Source: an uncultured Prevotellaceae bacterium
Lineage (GTDB): Bacteria > Bacteroidota > Bacteroidia > Bacteroidales > Bacteroidaceae
Reading direction: 5' to 3'
Assembly: GCA_946415365.1 (NCBI GenBank)
Contig: CAMKSE010000015.1
Span: 1-64,000 of the forward strand
Length of the DNA: 64,000 nucleotides
The notes under the pieces are model-generated. The model saw only the letters and a program-made list of their open reading frames with translations. It was not told the DNA's origin and did not search any database. Shown piece after piece: positions 52,903 through 62,453 of the stretch; the stretch's first letter is position 1, and the number at the start of each line of letters is the position of its first letter. The position numbers and the translations under genes are program-made.

Positions 52903-53661
52903 TTAGTCAGCCAGTTTGGCCTTGATGAACTCGCGGTTCAGGCGGGCGATATTGGCAATGGTCTCGTTCTTCGGGCATACGGCCTCGCAGGCACGAGTAT
53001 TAGTGCAATTGCCGAAGCCCGCCTCTTCCATAGCCATCACCATAGCCTTAGCACGCTTGGCAGCCTCCACGCGGCCCTGAGGAAGCAGGGCGAGCTGAGA
53101 CACCTTCGAGCTGACGAACAGCATTGCTGAGCCGTTCTTACAAGCTGCAACACATGCGCCACAGCCGATGCAAGAAGCACAGTCCATTGCCTCGTCGGCA
53201 TCCTCCTTAGGAATGAGGATAGCGTTGGCATCCTGAGCCTGACCTGTGCGGATTGTGGTGTAACCACCAGCCTGGATGATCTTATCGAAGGCGTTGCGGT
53301 CTACCATACAGTCCTTAATTACAGGGAAGGCTGCTGAGCGCCAAGGCTCGACGGTGATGACGTCACCATCGTTAAAGCGGCGCATGTAGAGCTGACAGGT
53401 GGTAGCGCCACGCTCGGTGAGTCCGTGAGGCGTACCATTGATGTAGAGTGAGCACATACCGCAGATACCCTCGCGGCAGTCGTGGTCGAACACGAAGGGC
53501 TCCTTGCCTTCGTTGATGAGCTCCTCGTTCAGGATGTCAAGCATCTCGAGGAACGAGGTGTCGTCGGGAATATCGTGCATCTCGTGGGTGTCGAAATGTC
53601 CCTGGTCCTTGGGGCCATTCTGGCGCCAGAACTTTATTGTAAATGAAATATTCTTAGCCAT
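52903..53661 (-). CDS. sdhB: Fumarate reductase/succinate dehydrogenase iron-sulfur subunit
   Basis: The 252-residue subunit carries electrons between the quinone site and the flavoprotein. The 2Fe-2S motif reads [16 protein letters not shown] with a more distant Cys ([12 protein letters not shown]), and the 4Fe-4S and 3Fe-4S clusters are in [15 protein letters not shown] and [15 protein letters not shown]. The B-type complex from Bacteroidota works mainly as a fumarate reductase during anaerobic growth, producing succinate. It is the last gene of sdhCAB and is followed by a terminator. Confidence 0.95.
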   Translation of the reverse strand: MAKNISFTIKFWRQNGPKDQGHFDTHEMHDIPDDTSFLEMLDILNEELINEGKEPFVFDHDCREGICGMCSLYINGTPHGLTERGATTCQLYMRRFNDGDVITVEPWRSAAFPVIKDCMVDRNAFDKIIQAGGYTTIRTGQAQDANAILIPKEDADEAMDCASCIGCGACVAACKNGSAMLFVSSKVSQLALLPQGRVEAAKRAKAMVMAMEEAGFGNCTNTRACEAVCPKNETIANIARLNREFIKAKLAD

Positions 53662-53667
53662 ACCTAA

Positions 53668-55647
53668 TTAATTTTTATAGTTACGTGTCTGTACCTTGAT
53701 AGCCTCGTACTCCAGCGGCTCTTTGATGAGCTCGGGCTCGTTGCCCTTGCCTTTGTAATCCCAGCAGCCCACATAGAAGTAGTTTTCATCGTCGCGCTTG
53801 GCCTCGCCTTCCTCGGTCTGATATTCCTCGCGGAAGTGACCACCACAAGATTCGTTACGTGAGAGGGCATCGAAAGCAACCAACTGACCCATGGTGAAGA
53901 AGTCGCGCAGGTGGATAGCCTTGTCAAGCTCGATGTTCAAGCCTTCCTTCGTTCCAGGAACGAACAGGTTGGTGTCGAATTCTTTCTCCAGCTCTGCCAT
54001 CTTCTTCAGACCTGTCTTCAGGCCCTCAGCTGTACGACCCATACCAACATACTCCCACATGATGTGGCCGAGCTCCTTGTGGATAGAGTCAACAGAACGC
54101 TTACCCTTGATGTTAAGCAGACGATCTTGCTCTGCGTCGACGGCCTTCTCCGCCTCTGCAAACTCAGGCAGATCAGTAGAAACCTTTGGCCATACAGCCT
54201 GATCAGCAAGATAGTTCTGGATAGTGTAAGGCAATACGAAGTAACCATCGGCCAAACCCTGCATCAGAGCAGAAGCACCCAAACGGTTAGCACCGTGGTC
54301 AGAGAAGTTACACTCACCAATAGCGAACAAACCGGGGATGCTTGTCTGTAACTCGTAGTCAACCCAGATACCACCCATCGTGTAATGGATAGCAGGATAA
54401 ATCATCATCGGCTTGTAGTACTTCACGCCATTGATCTCATTAGCTACGTCGCCAGGGAATACGTCTGTTATCTCCTCGTACATCTCAAAGAGGTTGCCAT
54501 AACGCTGCATGATGACGTCGAGACCCAGACGGTTGATAGACTCAGAGAAATCAAGGAACACAGCCAGACCAGTATTGTTCACACCGAAGCCCTTGTCGCA
54601 ACGTTCCTTAGCAGCACGAGAGGCCACGTCACGAGGCACGAGGTTACCAAATGCAGGATAGCGGCGCTCCAGATAGTAGTCGCGATCCTCCTCGGGAATC
54701 TCCCAACCTTGCTTAGTACCAGCCTGCAGAGCCTTGGCATCCTCCAACTTCTTCGGAACCCAAATACGACCATCGTTACGCAACGACTCAGACATCAGCG
54801 TCAGCTTAGACTGCTTGTCGCCATGAACGGGGATACAGGTGGGGTGAATCTGAACGTAAGAGGGATTTGCAAAGTAAGCACCCTTGCGATAGCACTGAAC
54901 AGCAGCCGAGCAGTTACAGCCCATAGCGTTGGTGGAGAGGAAGTAGGTGTTACCATAACCACCAGTAGCGATAACCACAGCGTTGGCGCTGAAACGCTCC
55001 AGCTTACCTGTCGTCAGATCCTTGGCAATGATACCACGAGCACGACCATCAACAATCACCACATCTTCCATCTCATAACGAGTGTACAGCTTCACTTTAC
55101 CGGCCTTCACCTGACAGCTCAGTGAGCTATAGGCACCCAGCAGCAACTGCTGACCCGTCTGACCCTTAGCGTAGAACGTACGGCTTACCTGAGCACCACC
55201 GAATGAACGGTTAGCCAGCATGCCACCATATTCACGAGCGAAGGGAACGCCCTGAGCTACGCACTGGTCGATAATATTGTTTGAAACCTCAGCCAGACGA
55301 TAAACGTTGGCCTCACGAGCACGATAGTCACCACCCTTTACTGTGTCGTAGAACAAACGATAGATAGAGTCACCATCGTTCTGATAGCACTTAGCTGCAT
55401 TGATACCACCCTGAGCAGCAATCGAGTGAGCGCGACGGGGAGAGTCCTGAATGCAGAAATTATACACGTTGAAACCCATCTCTGCCAACGAAGCGGCAGC
55501 GGATGCACCAGCCAAGCCAGTACCAACCACAATCACGTCGAGCTTCAGCTTGTTCTTCGGGTTTACGAGACGCTGATGAGCCTTATATTCCTTCCATTTC
55601 TCGGGTACTGGACCTGCGGGAATCTTAGAATCAATTTTCTTTGCCAT
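53668..55647 (-). CDS. sdhA: Fumarate reductase/succinate dehydrogenase flavoprotein subunit
   Basis: The 659-residue subunit binds covalent FAD and carries the fumarate/succinate site. The dinucleotide-binding start is [19 protein letters not shown], the FAD-linking His is in [13 protein letters not shown], and the catalytic Arg region is near [17 protein letters not shown]. Its length fits the B-type enzymes. It is 6 bp upstream of sdhB and 26 bp downstream of sdhC. Confidence 0.95.
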   Translation of the reverse strand: MAKKIDSKIPAGPVPEKWKEYKAHQRLVNPKNKLKLDVIVVGTGLAGASAAASLAEMGFNVYNFCIQDSPRRAHSIAAQGGINAAKCYQNDGDSIYRLFYDTVKGGDYRAREANVYRLAEVSNNIIDQCVAQGVPFAREYGGMLANRSFGGAQVSRTFYAKGQTGQQLLLGAYSSLSCQVKAGKVKLYTRYEMEDVVIVDGRARGIIAKDLTTGKLERFSANAVVIATGGYGNTYFLSTNAMGCNCSAAVQCYRKGAYFANPSYVQIHPTCIPVHGDKQSKLTLMSESLRNDGRIWVPKKLEDAKALQAGTKQGWEIPEEDRDYYLERRYPAFGNLVPRDVASRAAKERCDKGFGVNNTGLAVFLDFSESINRLGLDVIMQRYGNLFEMYEEITDVFPGDVANEINGVKYYKPMMIYPAIHYTMGGIWVDYELQTSIPGLFAIGECNFSDHGANRLGASALMQGLADGYFVLPYTIQNYLADQAVWPKVSTDLPEFAEAEKAVDAEQDRLLNIKGKRSVDSIHKELGHIMWEYVGMGRTAEGLKTGLKKMAELEKEFDTNLFVPGTKEGLNIELDKAIHLRDFFTMGQLVAFDALSRNESCGGHFREEYQTEEGEAKRDDENYFYVGCWDYKGKGNEPELIKEPLEYEAIKVQTRNYKN

Positions 55648-55673
55648 AATTCTTAGAAATTAAAAGTTGATAA

Positions 55674-56357
55674 TTAGCAGAGGCTCGGAGCACACTTGAA
55701 TGCGAAAGCCAAAACAACCACAAGGAATGCGAGAATCAGCAGCGTCACGTAGATGATGCCGATAATTTTCCAACGACAGAACCAAATCTTGCCACTCCAG
55801 CCAAGTGTCTGCAGTGCTGACCAGAATCCATGAGTCAAGTGGAACCAAAGGGCGACAAGCCACACGATGTAGAGTACCACGAAGACTGGGTTAGAGAACG
55901 TCTCCACAATCCAAGCAAAACCATCAGCCGGATCAATCTGCTGATAGGTACCTATCAACTCGGCAAACATCATGTTGTACCAGAAGTTGTACAGGTGGAG
56001 CAGCAGTCCGATTACCACGATAAGACCCAGCACGAGCATATTCTTCGATGACCACTCCACCTTACCGGAGTTGACCACCGTCGACACCTCGTAACGGTTA
56101 TTACCACGAGCCGTACGATTCTGCGCTGTCAGGATGAAAGCGTAGACGATGTGAATCACTGCCAAGGCAGCCAAGCCAAGTGTAGCCACAACGGCATACC
56201 AGTTGGCACCCAGGAATTCGCAAATCATGTTGTAACCCTCTTCCGAGAAGAGCGCCACCAAGTTCATGCAACCGTGGAAGGTCAGGAACAAGATCAGCGC
56301 AATGCCCGTCACAGACATTACAACTTTTCTACCAATTGATGAATTGATTAACCACAT
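55674..56357 (-). CDS. sdhC: Fumarate reductase/succinate dehydrogenase cytochrome b subunit
   Basis: The 227-residue subunit has five membrane helices and several conserved His (FHGCMNLVALF, HIVYAFIL, LLHLYNFWY, WFHLTHGFWSALQ) that would ligate two haem b groups. A single large membrane subunit marks the B-type complex. It anchors the enzyme to the inner membrane and exchanges electrons with menaquinone. It is first in the operon and has a full consensus promoter at 56488-56518. Confidence 0.93.
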   Translation of the reverse strand: MWLINSSIGRKVVMSVTGIALILFLTFHGCMNLVALFSEEGYNMICEFLGANWYAVVATLGLAALAVIHIVYAFILTAQNRTARGNNRYEVSTVVNSGKVEWSSKNMLVLGLIVVIGLLLHLYNFWYNMMFAELIGTYQQIDPADGFAWIVETFSNPVFVVLYIVWLVALWFHLTHGFWSALQTLGWSGKIWFCRWKIIGIIYVTLLILAFLVVVLAFAFKCAPSLC

Positions 56358-56487
56358 AAGTTGTTGAAATTAAGTTATTTATATATGAATAATAGTTCTC
56401 GTTTCTTTACATTATTTGAGCCGTAAAGCCCCCTCAAGCCTCGTCGTATGTACCTTGTTATTAGTACTTAAAGACTGTTTTAGACCG

Positions 56488-56518
56488 CAAAGATACTATA
56501 AAATAATGATATTTCAAA
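56488..56518 (-). promoter_or_regulatory. Promoter of sdhCAB
   Basis: On the minus strand TTTG (56515-56518), 19 bp, TATCTTTG (56488-56495). The leader to sdhC is about 125 nt and shows no clear structure. Confidence 0.75.
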
Positions 56519-56561
56519 GTTTTTTGAGGTAAAAATGCACTTAATATTCGAAATTTATTGT

Positions 56562-56569
56562 TACTTTTG
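56562..56569 (+). promoter_or_regulatory. -7 box upstream of mnmG
   Basis: TACTTTTG, 20 bp before the ATG at 56590. Divergent from the sdhC promoter. Confidence 0.6.
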
Positions 56570-56589
56570 CGGAAAATTAGCAAATAAGG

Positions 56590-58509
56590 ATGAAATTCAA
56601 GTATGATGTGATAATCATCGGAGGTGGTCATGCGGGCTGCGAAGCGGCCTGCGCCAGTGCCAATATGGGTGCCAAGACCTGTCTAGTAACGATGGACATG
56701 AACAAGATAGCTCAGATGTCATGCAATCCTGCTATCGGAGGCATAGCCAAGGGGCAGATTGTCCGTGAGATTGACGCCTTAGGTGGCCATATGGGTTTAG
56801 TGACTGACGCCACCTCCATCCAATTCCGTATGTTAAACGTAGGCAAGGGTCCAGCTGTTTGGTCGCCAAGAGCCCAATGCGACAGAGGGAAGTTCATCTG
56901 GGAATGGCGCAGACATCTTGACGCAACACCAAACCTCGACATCTGGCAAGATCAAGCAGAAGAACTATTAGTAGAAACTAACCCAACTAAAGAAACAAGC
57001 GTCTCTGTTGTTGGCGTGAAGACTATTTGGGGGGCTGAGATATATGCGAAATGTGTGGTGCTAACGGCAGGCACATTCCTCAACGGACTTATGCACATCG
57101 GACGGAAGATGGTGCCTGGTGGTAGAATAGCTGAGCCAGCCGTACCCCATCTGACGGAAAGCATCACCCGCCATGGTGTCAATACTGCCAGAATGAAGAC
57201 TGGCACGCCTGTCCGTATTGACAAGCGTAGTGTTCATTTCGAAGATCTAGATATCCAGCCTGGGGAATCAAGACCCTACCAATTCAGTTTTATGAATAAA
57301 GGAGGAGCACTGAGACAATTGCCCTGTTGGACTGTGAACACCAACGCCGAGGTGCATGAGATTCTTAGAAGCGGTTTGCCAGACTCCCCACTCTATAACG
57401 GACAGATACAATCGATTGGACCTCGGTATTGTCCTTCGATAGAAACGAAACTCGTAACTTTCCCAGATAGAGACAAACATCCCCTTTTCTTGGAACCAGA
57501 GGGTGAAGAAAGCAATGAGATGTATCTGAACGGTTTCTCGTCGTCATTACCGATGGATGTACAGATTGAAGCCCTCAAAAAGATTCCTGCATTTAGAGAC
57601 CTGAAAGTGTACCGTCCAGGGTATGCCATTGAATACGATTTCTTCGATCCAACGCAACTTCGTCACTCGTTGGAATCTAAAAAAATAACAAACCTATTTA
57701 TGGCAGGTCAAGTGAATGGGACGACAGGCTATGAGGAAGCAGGTGGCCAAGGTACGATGGCTGGCATTAATGCTGCACTAAAGGCTGGCGCTGATGACAT
57801 TGGCACCACGACTGCAGATTATTCACCCTTTGTACTCCATCGTGATGAGGCATATATTGGTGTACTCATTGATGATTTAGTAACTAAAGGTGTAGACGAG
57901 CCCTACCGAATGTTCACATCAAGAGCAGAGTATCGCATCCTATTAAGACAAGACGATGCCGACGCCCGTCTTACAGAAAAGGCATATGAGCTAGGCTTAG
58001 CCAAAAGAGATCGTTACAACTGGTGGTTAGAAAAAAAACAGCATATCGAAGAAATCGAAATGTTTTGTCAAGAGTTCGCCATAAAACCGAAACTAATTAA
58101 CAGCGCTCTTGAGGCTCTTGGCACAACCCCGCTCCAGTTTGGGTGTAAACTCGTGGACCTCGTAAATCGTCCACAACTCAATCTACAGAATTTATCGCAA
58201 ATTATTCCCCAACTGAAAGAAGTACTGAATCGTCCGACAAATCGTAAGGAAGAAATTGCGGAAGCAGCAGAAATCAGGATGAAATACAAAGGCTATATCG
58301 ATCGGGAAAGAATCGTGGCAGACAAGATGCACCGTTTAGAAAACATCAAGATTAAAGGCCATTTCAAATACGACGAATTGCAAGGGCTCTCGACAGAGTG
58401 CCGACAGAAGTTGGAAAAAATACAGCCAGAGACACTCGCTCAAGCTAGTCGTATTCCTGGCGTCTCGCCTAGTGACATCAACGTATTATTAGTACTGATG
58501 GGCAGATAA
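56590..58509 (+). CDS. mnmG: tRNA uridine-34 5-carboxymethylaminomethyl synthesis protein MnmG
   Basis: The 639-residue FAD enzyme, with MnmE, modifies the wobble uridine of certain tRNAs. The FAD-binding start is IIGGGHAGCEAACASANMGA, then MSCNPAIGGIAKGQIVREIDALGG and TAGTFLNGLMHIG, and a C-terminal helical part (RIPGVSPSDINVLLVLMG). Length is normal. In many bacteria this gene (gidA) lies near the replication origin and the par genes; here two parS-like sites follow within 700 bp. Confidence 0.96.
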   Translation: MKFKYDVIIIGGGHAGCEAACASANMGAKTCLVTMDMNKIAQMSCNPAIGGIAKGQIVREIDALGGHMGLVTDATSIQFRMLNVGKGPAVWSPRAQCDRGKFIWEWRRHLDATPNLDIWQDQAEELLVETNPTKETSVSVVGVKTIWGAEIYAKCVVLTAGTFLNGLMHIGRKMVPGGRIAEPAVPHLTESITRHGVNTARMKTGTPVRIDKRSVHFEDLDIQPGESRPYQFSFMNKGGALRQLPCWTVNTNAEVHEILRSGLPDSPLYNGQIQSIGPRYCPSIETKLVTFPDRDKHPLFLEPEGEESNEMYLNGFSSSLPMDVQIEALKKIPAFRDLKVYRPGYAIEYDFFDPTQLRHSLESKKITNLFMAGQVNGTTGYEEAGGQGTMAGINAALKAGADDIGTTTADYSPFVLHRDEAYIGVLIDDLVTKGVDEPYRMFTSRAEYRILLRQDDADARLTEKAYELGLAKRDRYNWWLEKKQHIEEIEMFCQEFAIKPKLINSALEALGTTPLQFGCKLVDLVNRPQLNLQNLSQIIPQLKEVLNRPTNRKEEIAEAAEIRMKYKGYIDRERIVADKMHRLENIKIKGHFKYDELQGLSTECRQKLEKIQPETLAQASRIPGVSPSDINVLLVLMGR

Positions 58510-58540
58510 CGTCATTACACAAATAAAGAGCAAAGAACTT

Positions 58541-58556
58541 TGTTCCACGTGAAACA
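58541..58556. other. parS site (exact match to TGTTNCACGTGAAACA)
   Basis: The 16-bp sequence TGTTCCACGTGAAACA matches the general bacterial ParB-binding consensus at every defined position. It lies in the gap between mnmG and apt. Proteins of the ParB family load at such sites to organise and segregate the chromosome near the origin. A second, near-consensus site is at 59168-59183. Confidence 0.85.
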
Positions 58557-58590
58557 TATCAACAAACATAATTAACATAACTAATTGAAT

Positions 58591-59118
58591 ATGAACAATA
58601 AAGTCTTAATGGACAATCTGCGTGAAATACCAGATTTCCCCAAAAAAGGAATCAATTTCCGTGATGTAACAACGCTCTACAAGAACGCAGAGTGCGTAAA
58701 AATTATGCTGGACGAACTGGAGGCCATCTACAAGGACAAAGGCATTACAAAGATCGTAGGCATCGAGAGTCGTGGATTCGTAATGGCTTCTGCACTCGCT
58801 GGTCGTTTAGGCTGTGGTATAGTTATGGCACGTAAACCAGGCAAACTGCCAGCTACAGTGATTAAAGAATCCTTTTCCAAAGAATATGGTGTCGACACCA
58901 TAGAGATGCACATAGACTCCATCGACGAAAACGATGTCGTACTGATTCATGATGATTTATTAGCAACAGGTGGTACGGCGAAGGCCGCCTATAACCTAGT
59001 ACAGCATTTCCATCCAAAAAAGGTTTATATGAACTTCATTATTGAAATTACGGACGAGGGGCTTCATGGTCATGACCTCTTTGAGGGCATCGACCTCACG
59101 ACTCTCATGGTAATCTGA
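58591..59118 (+). CDS. apt: Adenine phosphoribosyltransferase
   Basis: The 175-residue enzyme makes AMP from adenine and PRPP in purine salvage. It shows FPKKGINFRDVTTLY at the start, the PRPP motif VVLIHDDLLATGGTAKA and GIESRGFVMASALAGRLG. The ATG at 58591 is preferred; a TTG six bases upstream would add two residues. The gene is flanked on both sides by parS-like sites. Confidence 0.95.
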   Translation: MNNKVLMDNLREIPDFPKKGINFRDVTTLYKNAECVKIMLDELEAIYKDKGITKIVGIESRGFVMASALAGRLGCGIVMARKPGKLPATVIKESFSKEYGVDTIEMHIDSIDENDVVLIHDDLLATGGTAKAAYNLVQHFHPKKVYMNFIIEITDEGLHGHDLFEGIDLTTLMVI

Positions 59119-59141
59119 GTCGAAGACGCGAACACAGTGAG

Positions 59142-59170
59142 ACGTGTGACACAATTGACGCGTCACACGT
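59142..59170. repeat. 9-bp inverted repeat next to the second parS-like site
   Basis: ACGTGTGAC (59142-59150) and GTCACACGT (59162-59170) with an 11-nt loop. The right arm runs directly into the parS-like palindrome. There is no T-run, so it is probably not a terminator. Confidence 0.75.
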
Positions 59171-59183
59171 TTCACGTGAAACA
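59168..59183. other. parS-like site (one mismatch)
   Basis: CGTTTCACGTGAAACA differs from TGTTNCACGTGAAACA only in the first base; the 14-bp centre is a perfect palindrome. It lies between apt and uvrC, 627 bp from the first site. Confidence 0.8.
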
Positions 59184-59232
59184 TAGAACGCTACGGTCCC
59201 TTAATATAAAGGAGTTTTAAGCAACTAAATAC

Positions 59233-61068
59233 ATGACGAAGGAAGAAAACGAAAGGAGATTAAGGTACCTGAAAGGTATCGTCAGCAGACTGCCAGAAAA
59301 ACCTGGCAGTTACCAATTCTATGACAACAGTAAGGCAATAATATATGTAGGAAAAGCAAAGAATCTCAAATCGAGGGTCTCTTCTTACTTTCACTCAGAG
59401 GTAGACCGTTTTAAGACAAAAGTTCTTGTTAGCAAAATCTTCGACATCAGTTACACGGTTGTGAATACGGAAGAAGACGCACTATTACTTGAAAATTCGC
59501 TCATCAAGAAATACAATCCTCGTTACAATGTTCTTCTGAAAGACGGCAAAACCTACCCTTCCATCTGTGTCACCAATGAGTTCTTCCCTCGCATCTTCAG
59601 CACACGTACTATTAACAAGAAATGGGGCTCCTACTTTGGTCCCTACTCTCATGTTGGAACAATGAAGGCTGTACTTGATCTTATAAAGCTGCTCTATCAC
59701 CCTCGCACCTGTCGTCAGCCTATTACTAAAGAGGGCATTGAAACCGGTAAATATAAAGTCTGTTTAGACTACCATATAAAAAAATGTATGGGGCCATGTA
59801 CCAAAAAGCAATCCTATGAGGACTATCATAAAAACATCATGCAGGCTCGTGAAATTCTGAAAGGAAACACAAGGCAAGTTCAACGCGAACTCAAAGATGA
59901 AATGCTCAAGTTATCAGAGGAACTTCGTTTTGAGGAAGCAGAAGAAATAAAGCAAAAAATAATTGCTTTGGACACATTTGTTTCTAATAGCGAGGTTGTC
60001 AGTCACACCATAAACAACGTTGATGTTTTCTCAATCACCAGTGACGAAAAGATTGCGTTCATCAACTACATCCATGTCAGTAACGGCAGCATAAATCAAA
60101 GTTTTACTATAGAATACAAAAAGAAATTGAACGAGAGTGATGAGGAGTTATTACAGTTAGGCATCATAGAGTTAAGAGAGCGATTTGGAAGTCTGGCTAA
60201 GGAAATTATTGTGCCGCAAGAGGTCAATGTTGAACTTGATAATGTGGTCTTTACAATCCCGCAGAGAGGAGACAAAAAGACCCTTCTCGACCTCTCAATC
60301 ATGAATGGAAAACAGTATAAGTTCGACCGTCTGAAACAAGCTGAGAAGCTGAATCCAGAACAAAAACAAACCCGTTTAATGAAGGAGCTGCAGGAGAAGC
60401 TACATCTACCTAAACTCCCATATCAAATAGAGTGTTTCGACAACTCTAACATCTCAGGAACGGATGCTGTTGCTGCCTGTGTAGTATTTAAAGCACTAAA
60501 ACCCAGCAAGAAAGATTACAAACACTATAATATCAAAACAGTCACTGGCCCAGACGATTACGCATCCATGAAAGAGGTCGTTTCGAGACGTTATACGCGT
60601 GTTTTGGAAGAACAAAATCCCCTACCCGACCTCATCATAGCAGATGGTGGAAAAGGTCAAATGGAAGTCATCAGACAGGTCATTCAGGATGAACTGAATC
60701 TCGACATCCCCATTGCAGGGCTTGCAAAAGACAATCGACATCGTACCAACGAATTGCTCTACGGCTTCCCCCCAATGCATGTGGCCCTAAAAACAGACTC
60801 AGAACTATTCCATATCCTGACTCACATCCAAGATGAAGTACATCGTTTCGCCATAGAATTCCATCGAAACAAGCGTTCTAAGCGCGCCCTGCACTCTGAG
60901 TTGGATACCATTAAGGGCATTGGTCCCAAAGCGCGTGAGGCGCTTCTAAAGGGCCTGAAATCAGTCAAAAAGATAAGCGAGGCCGACTATGAAACGTTAG
61001 CAACTCTGATTGGGCCTGCAAAAGCAGGTATCGTATATCAGCATTTCCACAATACCAATAATCAATAA
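59233..61068 (+). CDS. uvrC: Excinuclease ABC subunit C
   Basis: The 611-residue nuclease makes both incisions around DNA lesions in nucleotide excision repair. An N-terminal GIY-YIG domain (KPGSYQFYDNSKAIIYVGKAKNLKSR), a Cys motif with CLDYHIKKCMGPC, a UVR domain (about 205-240), the RNase H-like nuclease (ECFDNSNISGTDAVA, IADGGKGQM) and C-terminal HhH motifs (IKGIGPKAREALLKGLKSV) are all present. Length is normal. Confidence 0.96.
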   Translation: MTKEENERRLRYLKGIVSRLPEKPGSYQFYDNSKAIIYVGKAKNLKSRVSSYFHSEVDRFKTKVLVSKIFDISYTVVNTEEDALLLENSLIKKYNPRYNVLLKDGKTYPSICVTNEFFPRIFSTRTINKKWGSYFGPYSHVGTMKAVLDLIKLLYHPRTCRQPITKEGIETGKYKVCLDYHIKKCMGPCTKKQSYEDYHKNIMQAREILKGNTRQVQRELKDEMLKLSEELRFEEAEEIKQKIIALDTFVSNSEVVSHTINNVDVFSITSDEKIAFINYIHVSNGSINQSFTIEYKKKLNESDEELLQLGIIELRERFGSLAKEIIVPQEVNVELDNVVFTIPQRGDKKTLLDLSIMNGKQYKFDRLKQAEKLNPEQKQTRLMKELQEKLHLPKLPYQIECFDNSNISGTDAVAACVVFKALKPSKKDYKHYNIKTVTGPDDYASMKEVVSRRYTRVLEEQNPLPDLIIADGGKGQMEVIRQVIQDELNLDIPIAGLAKDNRHRTNELLYGFPPMHVALKTDSELFHILTHIQDEVHRFAIEFHRNKRSKRALHSELDTIKGIGPKAREALLKGLKSVKKISEADYETLATLIGPAKAGIVYQHFHNTNNQ

Positions 61069-61230
61069 CTAAAGATAAAATAATCACATGGTCACAGCTG
61101 TAACCATGTAACCTATAAGTATAATCACATAAATATTGTAAATAAAATTCGTAACACAGGAGTATGATAGAGGGATTATTGTATTCTTCTGATTATCAAA
61201 GGTTTATATTTATCAAATTTTGCAGGCTGC

Positions 61231-61274
61231 AAACTCCGAGTTTCCTGCCTTGAAACTCCGAGTTCCCAGACTGG
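61231..61274. repeat. Two 22-bp units with AAACTCCGAGTT (locus C)
   Basis: AAACTCCGAGTTTCC starts at 61231 and AAACTCCGAGTTCCC at 61253, a step of exactly 22 bp. The centre AACTC-C-GAGTT is a palindrome made of the same AACTC/GAGTT words as locus A. The following sequence (GAAATATGAG at 61275) keeps some resemblance in the next unit. Confidence 0.85.
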
Positions 61275-61439
61275 GAAATATGAGAAAGGATACTTGATTC
61301 TTCAAGTGAGCAGTAAAGTCAATAAGGATTGTAAAATAATTTAACGAGTAATCAAGTAGAAGTGGTTACATGCATTTAACCAACGGTAGTTTGATTAGTC
61401 CAAATTAAAATCAAATCTTAAAAATTTCACTATCGAAAA

Positions 61440-61471
61440 TTTGGTAATTTGCAAATAATGTTCTAACTTTG
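61440..61471 (+). promoter_or_regulatory. Promoter of dtd
   Basis: TTTG (61440-61443), 20 bp, TAACTTTG (61464-61471). A full consensus promoter, indicating that dtd to deoC form a separate transcript from uvrC. Confidence 0.75.
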
Positions 61472-61495
61472 CCGAAAAAACAAGAACAAGAGCCG

Positions 61496-61948
61496 ATGAG
61501 AGCTGTCATACAACGTGTCAGTCACGCTAACGTCACCATCAATGGAACAATGAAAAGCCAGATAAAACAGGGTTATCTGATCCTATTAGGCATTTGCGAC
61601 GAGGACACGTTGGAAGATGTTGACTGGTTGGTAAAGAAGATTGCCAATTTGCGCGTGTTTGGCGATGAAAATGACGTGATGAACCGCTCGATACTGGAAG
61701 TCCAGGGCGAGGCGCTTGTAGTGAGCCAGTTTACGCTCTACGCCAGCTATAAAAAGGGCAATCGTCCTTCATGGTACAGAGCAGGTTCCCATGAGCACTC
61801 TATCCCACTCTATGAGGCTTTCTGCAACCTACTTTCCGAGGCCATTGGCAAGCCTGTTGGTACAGGCGAATTTGGGGCAGATATGAAGGTCGAGCTACTT
61901 AATGACGGCCCTGTTACCATCTGTATGGATACTAAAAACAAGGAATAA
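61496..61948 (+). CDS. dtd: D-aminoacyl-tRNA deacylase
   Basis: The 150-residue enzyme removes D-amino acids from mischarged tRNA. It begins MRAVIQRVSHANVTINGT, as usual for the family, and has the blocks SQFTLYASYKKGNRPSW and NDGPVTICMDTK, the last corresponding to the Gly/Pro active site (xGPV). The start is fixed by this N-terminus. It heads the dtd to deoC transcript. Confidence 0.95.
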   Translation: MRAVIQRVSHANVTINGTMKSQIKQGYLILLGICDEDTLEDVDWLVKKIANLRVFGDENDVMNRSILEVQGEALVVSQFTLYASYKKGNRPSWYRAGSHEHSIPLYEAFCNLLSEAIGKPVGTGEFGADMKVELLNDGPVTICMDTKNKE

Positions 61949-61959
61949 ATATCTGAGAT

Positions 61960-62181
61960 ATGGACAGAAGACAAATCACAAATTACGTAAACTTCGGAGC
62001 CCTGATCTGTTACATACTGGGGCGTGTACTAAACATGAATATCCTCGTATGGATTGGCTTGGGTATCATGACGTTATCAAGTATCTGGACAATCATTCAC
62101 TGGAAGGAAAACGACAAGATGTCGAATTACATTTCTGTGGCCTTTCTGGTACTCGTCGGACTATCCTTCTTCGGACTCTAA
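61960..62181 (+). CDS. Small membrane protein with HWKE motif (copy 1)
   Basis: The 73-residue protein has two predicted helices before and one after the motif IIHWKENDKMSN. It is the first of three tandem genes whose products share a helix, then [I/F/L]HWKE, then a charged turn and another helix. It starts 11 bp after dtd. No known family is recognised. It ends FFGL. The copies differ outside the motif, so the duplication is not recent. Confidence 0.75.
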   Translation: MDRRQITNYVNFGALICYILGRVLNMNILVWIGLGIMTLSSIWTIIHWKENDKMSNYISVAFLVLVGLSFFGL

Positions 62182-62184
62182 ACG

Positions 62185-62433
62185 ATGAAGAAATACCTGA
62201 GAGAAATAGAAATTGGAGGAATAATCCTTGCAGTCATCGGCATTATCTGCGCCCTGGTTTGGGGTGCGACTTTTGGCGGATGGCTCTGCGGTATCGGACT
62301 CTTTCTGATGCTATTGGTCTTTCTCTATAAGGCCTTCCATTGGAAAGAATATGAGCGAGAGAATAAGCAGTACATCATGATTATCCTGCTCACAATCGTC
62401 ATCCTATTCATTCAGTTATTAACAAGGAAATAA
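62185..62433 (+). CDS. Small membrane protein with HWKE motif (copy 2)
   Basis: The 82-residue protein has a cytoplasmic start (MKKYLREIEI), two membrane helices flanking a short Gly/Trp-rich segment (WGATFGGWLCG), the motif KAFHWKEYERENKQY and a last helix. It starts 3 bp after copy 1. It is clearly more similar to copy 3 (same KKYL start, same KAxHWKEYExxNK) than to copy 1. Confidence 0.78.
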   Translation: MKKYLREIEIGGIILAVIGIICALVWGATFGGWLCGIGLFLMLLVFLYKAFHWKEYERENKQYIMIILLTIVILFIQLLTRK

Positions 62434-62453
62434 AAACAAATAACACTCAAAAA

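Larger units (their letters stand above)
61069..61495. other. 427-bp intergenic region with 22-bp units (locus C)
   Basis: This gap holds a near-perfect 22-bp palindrome CATGGT..ACCATG (61087-61108), the word TCTGATTATCA (61188-61198, shared with locus B), two 22-bp units with AAACTCCGAGTT (61231-61274), small hairpins, and the dtd promoter at the right end. I see no plausible protein-coding frame. Confidence 0.8.

Noticed and set aside
61469..61495. Nine-residue N-terminal extension of Dtd from a TTG at 61469
   Set aside because: The TTG overlaps the -7 promoter box and the family N-terminus begins at the ATG at 61496.
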